DNA of 21,458 nt, from assembly GCA_947446625.1 (NCBI GenBank), contig CANFIE010000018.1, positions 1 to 21,458 on the forward strand. Direction: 5' to 3'. The position numbers were made by a program, and so were the translations under genes. The stretch comes from Acetobacteraceae bacterium. Lineage in GTDB: Bacteria; Pseudomonadota; Alphaproteobacteria; Acetobacterales; Acetobacteraceae. This document shows, piece after piece, positions 15,827 through 21,458 of the stretch; position 1 is the stretch's first letter; each line of letters starts with the position of its first letter. The notes beneath the pieces are model-generated. The model saw only the letters and a list, made by a program, of their open reading frames with translations. It was not told where the DNA came from and searched no databases.

Positions 15827-16378
15827 ATGAAAATCGCTGCAGGCCGCCACAAGGGCCGCGTCATCATCGCCCCCTGGGGCACCACCACCCGCCCCACCGC
15901 CGACCGCGTGCGGGTTTCGTTGTTCGATATGCTCTGGCACGCCCGCTGGGGTGGCCGCCATGTGGTGGACGGCGCCCGCGTGCTGGACGCCTTTGCCGGC
16001 ACCGGCGCGCTGGGGCTGGAGGCGCTTTCGCGCGGCGCCGCCCACGCCACCTTCATCGAGAATGACGCCGAGGCCCTGGGCGCGCTGCGGCAGAACATCA
16101 CCCGCTGCGCCGAACTCACCAAGACCCGCGTGCTGGTGGCCGATGCGCTGAAGCCGCCACGCGGCCAGCCCTGCGACCTGATCTTCCTCGACCCGCCCTA
16201 TGGCCACGGGCTGAACGCCCTGGCGCTGGCGGCGCTGAGCAAGGCCGGCTGGATCGCCCCTGGCGCGCTGATCTCGGCCGAATCGGGCCGCGAGACCGCC
16301 GAGGCGCCCGAAGGCTACGAGTTGCTGGACGAACGCCGCCATGGCCAGGCCACGCTGATGTTCCTGCGCGCCCCGTGA
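15827..16378 (+). CDS. rsmD: 16S rRNA (guanine(966)-N(2))-methyltransferase RsmD
   Basis: This 183-residue SAM-dependent methyltransferase modifies G966 of 16S rRNA during 30S assembly. The N-terminal RsmD hallmark (GRHKGRVIIAPWGTTTRPTADRVR) is followed by the SAM-binding loop DAFAGTGALGLEALSRGA (54-71). The acidic FIEND (77-81) and the catalytic DPPYG (122-126) come next. Start ATG 15827 is preceded by GAGG at 15816-15819 with seven-base spacing. The stop overlaps the GTG of the following glycosyltransferase gene (GTGA), which is an unusual partner. In related genomes rsmD is expected directly after rluB; three transporter genes intervene here. Confidence 0.95.
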   Translation: MKIAAGRHKGRVIIAPWGTTTRPTADRVRVSLFDMLWHARWGGRHVVDGARVLDAFAGTGALGLEALSRGAAHATFIENDAEALGALRQNITRCAELTKTRVLVADALKPPRGQPCDLIFLDPPYGHGLNALALAALSKAGWIAPGALISAESGRETAEAPEGYELLDERRHGQATLMFLRAP

Positions 16379-17493
16379 CCGCGCTGCGGTGCCTGCTGGT
16401 GCCGCTGCCGTCCACCGAGATCGGCGGCACCGAGATTCAAACCCTTGTCGTGCTGCGTGCCGTGGCCGCGCTGGGTGTGCGCGTGGCGCTGGCGGCGGAA
16501 CCGGCGTTGCTGCCGGCCCTGGCGTTGCGCCTGGTCGGCATGCCGCTCATCCAACTGCATCCAGCGTCAGGCCTGGGCTGGCGCCCGGCGGCATTTCACC
16601 GCAGCCCGGAGGCGCAACAGCAGGCCGTGGCCCCCCTCATCGCCGCGTTGCGGCCCGAGGCGGCCATGCTCCCCTTGCCATGGCCGAGCGCTGGCATCGG
16701 CCCGGCCCGCGCCCTTGCCGCGGCTGCGCTGCCCAGCCTGAGTATTGGCCACCTGGTGCCACCCGATGGCGATGCCGCCGCGATTCACGCCCTGGGTGGC
16801 TGGCCGGCCCCGCCGGGCGTGGTGGCGGCGGTTTCGCCCCCGGCCGCGCTGCTGCTGGCCACCGGCTTTGGCCTGCCGCCGCAGGCCGTGGCGGTGCTGC
16901 CCAATGGCGTGCACGTACCGGCCGAGGACCCTGCCGCCCGCGCCGCCGCTCGGCTGGCCAAGCGCGCCCTGCTGGGCCTGCCGGCCCAGGCGCGGCTGCT
17001 GCTGTTCGTCGGCAATATCAGCCAGCGCAAGGGGGCTGAGATGCTGCCCGCCCTGGCCCGCGCCCTGCCACCTGGCACCACGCTGGTGGCGCTGGGTGCA
17101 GGCCCGCTGCGCCAGGCCTTGGCCGCCGAGGCATCTCCCCTGCGGTTGCAAGGTGAGGTGACGGATGTGGGGGCGTGGATGCTGGCCGCCGACGCCCTCG
17201 TCCTCCCCTCTCGGCTGGAGGGCGCGCCACTGGTGTTGCTGGAAGCCGCCGCCCGCCGCCTGCCCATACTGGCCAGCCCCGAAGCGGCTGCCAGCCTGGG
17301 TGCGGCCGCGCCAGGCCTGGTAACCCTGGTCCGCAATGAAAATGCCGCCGTCTTGACTCAGGATGTGCTGCAATACCTTGTTGGGGTAATGGCACAGAAT
17401 ATGACCGAACATGCATGGGCTCATGCCCAGGCGCAGTCCCAGGAACACATGCTGGGCCGCTACCTGGCCCGGCTGCGGCAGTTGCTGGCCTGA
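16375..17493 (+). CDS. Glycosyltransferase family 4 protein
   Basis: This 372-residue GT-B-fold enzyme probably transfers a sugar from a nucleotide donor onto a surface glycan or lipid acceptor at the cytosolic face of the membrane. The N-terminal Rossmann half opens with LLVPLPSTEIGGTEIQTLV, where the GGTE loop is typical of GT4 acceptor sites. The C-terminal half has LLLFVGNISQRKGAEMLPALARA and the nucleotide-sugar motif EGAPLVLLE (E282 and E290, spaced E-x7-E). It starts at GTG 16375 overlapping the rsmD stop. It precedes a GT2-GT4 fusion by 32 bases, so the three following genes form one glycan-related unit. The exact sugar and linkage are unknown. Confidence 0.85.
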   Translation: MTALRCLLVPLPSTEIGGTEIQTLVVLRAVAALGVRVALAAEPALLPALALRLVGMPLIQLHPASGLGWRPAAFHRSPEAQQQAVAPLIAALRPEAAMLPLPWPSAGIGPARALAAAALPSLSIGHLVPPDGDAAAIHALGGWPAPPGVVAAVSPPAALLLATGFGLPPQAVAVLPNGVHVPAEDPAARAAARLAKRALLGLPAQARLLLFVGNISQRKGAEMLPALARALPPGTTLVALGAGPLRQALAAEASPLRLQGEVTDVGAWMLAADALVLPSRLEGAPLVLLEAAARRLPILASPEAAASLGAAAPGLVTLVRNENAAVLTQDVLQYLVGVMAQNMTEHAWAHAQAQSQEHMLGRYLARLRQLLA

Positions 17494-17525
17494 CCAGCCT
17501 TGGGTTGAGGGGGAACAGGGGCAGG

Positions 17526-20150
17526 ATGCCGCTGCAAGGCCAGGGTCACGCCATCGTTCAGCAGCCCGCCGCCGATGTGGTGGTGGCCGTGGTGGTGCCT
17601 GCCTGGGGCCAGCCCGGCCTGCTGCCCGAAGCTATCGAGTCCGCGCTGGCCCAGCAGGGCGCCCCGCCCCTGGCCGTGGTGGTGGTGGATGATGGCTGCT
17701 CCTTGCCGCAAACCAGCCGCACCGCCGGGGCCTATGCCGTCGCGTATCCCGGCCGGGTGCATGCGCTGCGCCGGCGCAATGGCGGGCTTTCGGCGGCGCG
17801 CAACACCGGCATCGGCTTTGCCCTGGCGGCCTTCCCGCGGCTGGAGGCAGTGTACTTCCTGGATGCCGACAACCGCTTGCATCCCGGCTTCATCGCCCGC
17901 GCCCTGGCCGCCCTGCGCACCGCGCCGGCCAAGGTCGGCTGGGTCTATCCTGATTTCGACATGTTCGGTGAGGCGCGCAATTTTTCCGCCGCGGGCGAAT
18001 TCGCCCTGCTGCCGCTGCTCTTCGCCAATTTCTGCGAGGCCGGCAGCATGGTGCGCGCCGCCCTGCTGCGCACTGGCCTGCGCTTCGACGAAACCTTGAA
18101 GGCCGGCTTCGAGGATTGGGATTTCTGGCTCAGCGCCTGCACCCAGGGGTTTCGCGGGCAGCATTTGCCCATGGCCGGCTTCCAGTACCGCAAGCGGCCC
18201 GAAAGCATGCTGCGTCAGAGCGAGCGGCAGCGACCCAACCTGGTGCAGGCGCTGCGGCAGAAGCACCGCGCCCTGTACGCGCCGCGCCACCTGCTGGCGC
18301 TGGAAGCCGCCGAGCATCCCCGCTTCGCCCTTTACCTGGCTGACCAGGGCATTGCCGCGCTGTGCCATGACCCCGCCGAGGAACCGGGCGCCACCCTGGC
18401 CATGGGGGTGCTGCGGCAACGCTTCGTCGCGGCACTGGCCGCGCCCATGGCGGTGCACGTCCCGCCGATATTCTGCTTTGCCGACAGCACGGCGCTGGCG
18501 CTGCTGCGCCGCTTCGGCCTGGCCCAGGGGGTGTTCTGGCGGGCTGAGATGCTGCTGCGCGAGTGTCAGTTCGTGGCGCTGGACATCAGCATGGGCGCGG
18601 GCGCGGTGCTGGCGGTGCATCAGGGCGCCGAGGCTGCCGGCCAGGTGGCGACCGCACCGCTGATCTTCGCCACGCAAGCCACCATGGCCGAATGCGCCGG
18701 CGACACCGATGGGGCCTGGCTCGCCTCGCTGGGCAGCGCGCAGCCACTGCCCAAGGTTGCCCTGTTGCGGGTTGTGCTGCCCAGCGGTGCCATGCCCGCG
18801 GGCAATGACTTTCGCCTGCCCTTCCGCCAACTGCTGCTGGAGGCCGCGGCGCTGGGGGCGGCACGGCGCCAGGCCACCGCCCTGCCGGTCGGCTGGCGCG
18901 ACGAGTTTCGCCAGCCCGCGGCGGCCATTCCAGGGTTGCTGCGGCGCGAATTCGGCCTTGGCGCCACCCTGCTGCGCCGGCCCAGGCCAGGCACCCGCGA
19001 GATTGGCTTCATCATGCCTATCTTCTCCTTCGCCGGTACCGAGAAGGTGGTGCAGAATCACGCCGCCGTGCTGCGTGCGCGTGGTTGGCGCACCCACCTC
19101 ATCATCGCCGGCACCGAGGCTGTTGCCCTGGGCAGCGGTACCCTCGCGGCGTTTGACAGCATCACCCTGTTTGCCGGCCTGGGCGAAGCCGCCATGGCGC
19201 AGCAGCAGGGCTATCTCGGCATCGGGCTATCCGGTTTTGCCGAGGATCCGCGCCACGCCGATGTGCTGGGCCTGCTGGCCGGGCTGGATGTGGTGCTGAA
19301 CACCCATGTCCCCGGGCTGCATGGGCTGATGGCGCAACTGCGCCAATTGGGCGTGCGCACCTTCGCCGGGCTGCATGTCACTGAAATGTCGCCCTGGGGG
19401 CAGCCCATGGGCAACCCGCATTTGGTGCTGCCCTACGAATACGCCTTCGACGGCTTCACCGTCATCTCCGGCCAATTGCGTGAGTGGTGCATGGCCCAGG
19501 GCATTCCGGCGGGCAAACTGCACCTCATTCGCAATGCCCCGGCCTTCGCGGTGGCGCCGGCCGGGGTGCGGGCTGCGGTGGCGGCGCGGCAGGCGCGCGG
19601 CGGGCCGCTGCGGGTGCTGTCGCTGGGTCGGCTGGACGCGCAGAAGGGCCTGGACCGGCTGGCTGCCCTGGCCAATGCCACTGCCGGGCTGGTGCAATGG
19701 CGTATCCTCGGCGGCGCCGTTCTGGGCGACCAGGCAATGCCCAGCCTGCCGGTGCCGCTGGAGCCCCCGGCCACCACCAGCGCCGAGCTTGAAGCGCTCT
19801 ACGCCTGGGCCGATGTGGTGGTGTTGCCCTCTCGGTATGAGGGTGTGCCGCTGACACTGCTGGAGGCGCAGCGCATGGGGGTGGTGCCGCTGGCCACCAA
19901 TGTTGGCGCGGTCGCCGAGATCATCCAGCACGGCGTGGATGGCCTGCTGGTGCCGCATGCCGGCCGCACCGAGGCCGCCATTCTGGCTGACTTCACCACC
20001 GCCCTCACGGCCCTGGCGGCCGACCGGCCCCGCCTGCTGGCGCTGGGCAATGCCGCCGCCGAACGCCTGGCCGGGGCCGACTGGGCCGCCAACATGGCCG
20101 GCTTCCTTGCTCATCTGGACCATCTGGTGCCGCCGGAGCCTTGCGCATGA
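17526..20150 (+). CDS. Bifunctional glycosyltransferase, GT2-GT4 fusion
   Basis: This 874-residue protein holds two glycosyltransferases. Residues about 18-240 form a GT-A family 2 domain, with VVVPAWGQPGLLPEAIESAL, VDDG (54-57), LSAARNTGI, the metal-binding D113-A-D115 and the acceptor-base region FEDWDFW (E196). Residues about 250-490 match nothing I recognise and include alpha/beta-looking segments. Residues about 492-860 form a GT-B family 4 domain, with GFIMPIFSFAGTEKVVQ, LSLGRLDAQKGLDRL and EGVPLTLLE (E772, E780) followed by NVGAVAEIIQHGVDGLL. The start ATG at 17526 has AGGGG at 17517-17521; the open frame upstream overlaps the previous gene and is rejected. Its stop overlaps the next ATG. 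Two activities in one chain suggest sequential sugar additions to a repeating surface glycan. Confidence 0.87.
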   Translation: MPLQGQGHAIVQQPAADVVVAVVVPAWGQPGLLPEAIESALAQQGAPPLAVVVVDDGCSLPQTSRTAGAYAVAYPGRVHALRRRNGGLSAARNTGIGFALAAFPRLEAVYFLDADNRLHPGFIARALAALRTAPAKVGWVYPDFDMFGEARNFSAAGEFALLPLLFANFCEAGSMVRAALLRTGLRFDETLKAGFEDWDFWLSACTQGFRGQHLPMAGFQYRKRPESMLRQSERQRPNLVQALRQKHRALYAPRHLLALEAAEHPRFALYLADQGIAALCHDPAEEPGATLAMGVLRQRFVAALAAPMAVHVPPIFCFADSTALALLRRFGLAQGVFWRAEMLLRECQFVALDISMGAGAVLAVHQGAEAAGQVATAPLIFATQATMAECAGDTDGAWLASLGSAQPLPKVALLRVVLPSGAMPAGNDFRLPFRQLLLEAAALGAARRQATALPVGWRDEFRQPAAAIPGLLRREFGLGATLLRRPRPGTREIGFIMPIFSFAGTEKVVQNHAAVLRARGWRTHLIIAGTEAVALGSGTLAAFDSITLFAGLGEAAMAQQQGYLGIGLSGFAEDPRHADVLGLLAGLDVVLNTHVPGLHGLMAQLRQLGVRTFAGLHVTEMSPWGQPMGNPHLVLPYEYAFDGFTVISGQLREWCMAQGIPAGKLHLIRNAPAFAVAPAGVRAAVAARQARGGPLRVLSLGRLDAQKGLDRLAALANATAGLVQWRILGGAVLGDQAMPSLPVPLEPPATTSAELEALYAWADVVVLPSRYEGVPLTLLEAQRMGVVPLATNVGAVAEIIQHGVDGLLVPHAGRTEAAILADFTTALTALAADRPRLLALGNAAAERLAGADWAANMAGFLAHLDHLVPPEPCA

Positions 20151-21458
20151 GCCTGTTTGTCGCCCCCGCTGGCCTGGCCAGCCTGTACTCCGGCCCGCCG
20201 CTGCTGTTGGCCCTGGCCGGGCTGCCGGGGCTGGAGGCGCTGGCACTGGAGGGCCTGGCGCTGTGGCTGGTGACGCAGGACGGCGCTGCGCTGCGCCTGC
20301 ATCGCCCCGGAGAAGCCCCGGAACTGGCCACCGAGGCGCTGCCGGCCGCCGCCCCAGTGCTGGCCCTGGTGGCGCCGAGCGCCGCCGCCGCCGCACCGCT
20401 GGCCGAAGCCTGGGCCGCCTTGGGGGGCGAGGCGCCGCCGCAACTGCTGGCCGCCGATGCTCCCGCCGCGCTGCCTGCCCTGGCCCGGCTGGCGGTGGCC
20501 GCCCTGGCGCAAACCACCGCCGAACTCGGCCAGGCGCAGCGCGGCCTGGTAGCCACCCGGCAGGACTACGAGGCCACCCGCATTGCCGTGGCCCGGCTGG
20601 AGCAAAGCCTGGGCGGCCGGATGCCCGCTCCGCCAACCCTGCGCCTGCAGCTTGAACCCGGTGCTGGGCTGGTGGTGCAGGCCGGACTGGGGCCGCAGGC
20701 GCTCAGCCAGGGGCTGGGGCTGCCGGTGGATGGGCTTTGCACCGTGGCGCTGCATGTGGCCGAAGCCCGGATGGGGCCGGCATCGCAACTGCGCCTGCGC
20801 CTACTGGGGGCCGAAGGCGGCCAGGTGCTGGCGGCCTGGCGCCCTCCCGGCGCGGCGCTCCGCCCCGGCTGGCTGCTGCTGGACCTGCCCAGCCCATTGC
20901 CCGCCCTGCGCCAGACCGCGCTGCTGGAACTGGCCGCCGAACTCGCCCCGGGCGACGCTCTGGCATTCTCGCTGGAAGACCGCCTGGCCCAGCCCGGCCA
21001 GGCTGTGCAAGGCGCCCATGGCCCGGCCAGCACCCCACCCCGCGCCCTGGCCCTGCGCGCCTGGGGCGCCGAGCCTGGCCAGCGCCATTGCCTGCCCGCC
21101 TGGTGGGATGCTGATCAGCTCGGCCTGCCCCTGGCGCCCGAGGGCCTGGCCGTGGCCCTGCCGGCCCAGGCCTGGGCGGCGGCGCGGCTCAGCCCCGGTC
21201 ATGGCCGGCTGGTGCAATTGGGCACCGCCGCCCCCCGGCCACTGCTGCACCTGGCCCCGGGCGAGCAAGCCCTGGTGCTGCTGCCCTGGGTGCCCCTGCT
21301 GGGGTTGGACCTGCTGGAAGCCAGCCTGACCCTGTTGGAGGGGCGGCAGACCGGGCTGGAGGCGGCGCTATGGCTGCAACCCGCCGGCAGCAGCGCGCAA
21401 CTGCCCGAACAACTCAGCCTCACGGCGCCCGAGGCCCGCACCTCCGGCTGGCGTTCCC
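20147..21458 (+). CDS. Unrecognised leucine/alanine-rich protein with central coiled coil (3' end outside window)
   Basis: I do not recognise this protein with confidence; the uncharacterised DUF6212 group from Acetobacteraceae is one candidate to test. The ATG at 20147 overlaps the stop of the GT2-GT4 gene (ATGA) and the frame is open for 437 codons to the edge, with codon use like its neighbours. Residues 1-110 are alanine/leucine-rich and appear alpha/beta. About 112-157 (from LARLAVAALAQTTAELGQAQ) look like a coiled coil. From about 163 on, alternating hydrophobic strands (LRLQLEPGAGLVVQAG, SQLRLRLLGAEGG, RPGWLLLDLPSPLP) suggest a beta-sandwich, perhaps glycan-binding. A second beta-rich stretch follows residue ~300. 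No signal peptide is evident. Co-translation with glycosyltransferases points to a glycan-assembly or glycosylation role, which is inference. Confidence 0.75.
   Translation, partial: MSLFVAPAGLASLYSGPPLLLALAGLPGLEALALEGLALWLVTQDGAALRLHRPGEAPELATEALPAAAPVLALVAPSAAAAAPLAEAWAALGGEAPPQLLAADAPAALPALARLAVAALAQTTAELGQAQRGLVATRQDYEATRIAVARLEQSLGGRMPAPPTLRLQLEPGAGLVVQAGLGPQALSQGLGLPVDGLCTVALHVAEARMGPASQLRLRLLGAEGGQVLAAWRPPGAALRPGWLLLDLPSPLPALRQTALLELAAELAPGDALAFSLEDRLAQPGQAVQGAHGPASTPPRALALRAWGAEPGQRHCLPAWWDADQLGLPLAPEGLAVALPAQAWAAARLSPGHGRLVQLGTAAPRPLLHLAPGEQALVLLPWVPLLGLDLLEASLTLLEGRQTGLEAALWLQPAGSSAQLPEQLSLTAPEARTSGWRS

Noticed and set aside
17460..20636. Two long minus-strand open frames under the glycosyltransferases
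   Set aside because: Both are complementary shadows of well-motifed GT2/GT4 genes and contain no recognisable domains.

Overview
The window is very GC-rich, tightly packed and coding almost throughout, with short gaps and many ATGA, GTGA or TGATG stop/start overlaps. Several features suggest an alphaproteobacterium, most likely an Acetobacteraceae/Rhodospirillales member: the codon use, an orphan Bug-type periplasmic binding protein, and a tadA / rluB / rsmD neighbourhood. This placement is inferred from gene content and style, not from a marker gene. No tRNA, rRNA, CRISPR array or recognisable insertion sequence was seen.

Layout. Positions 1-2076 (minus) hold two tandem M17 leucyl aminopeptidases; the second runs off the left edge. 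A divergent gap carries four copies of a 28-29 bp repeat. Positions 2261-5047 (plus) form a fully overlapping operon: CysQ, the t6A enzyme Sua5/TsaC, and a two-gene split CHR (chromate) transporter. At 5188-6969 lies a probable secreted metalloprotease with four degenerate ~78-residue N-terminal repeats. At 6979-8247 a two-domain VOC protein and a MarR regulator diverge from an AT-rich gap with a perfect 12 bp palindrome. At 8303-10353 (minus) a membrane acyltransferase overlaps or abuts a Bug-type solute-binding protein. At 10354-10738 there is a sparse stretch with one candidate small protein gene.

From 10739 the genes resemble the RNA-modification neighbourhood known from alphaproteobacteria: tadA (minus), then rluB and rsmD on plus. 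Here it is interrupted twice: a class I amidotransferase (peptidase C26) lies between tadA and rluB, and a DevBCA-type ABC exporter operon lies between rluB and rsmD. rsmD overlaps a glycosyltransferase 4 gene, followed by a large GT2-GT4 fusion and then an unrecognised coiled-coil protein that continues past the right edge. These last three look like the start of a surface-polysaccharide or protein-glycosylation locus.

Four enzymes here modify or support modification of RNA (Sua5/TsaC, TadA, RluB, RsmD). The parts most worth a second look are the unrecognised protein fused by overlap to the glycosyltransferases, the inserted DevBCA operon, the repeat-bearing metalloprotease and the intergenic tandem repeat.
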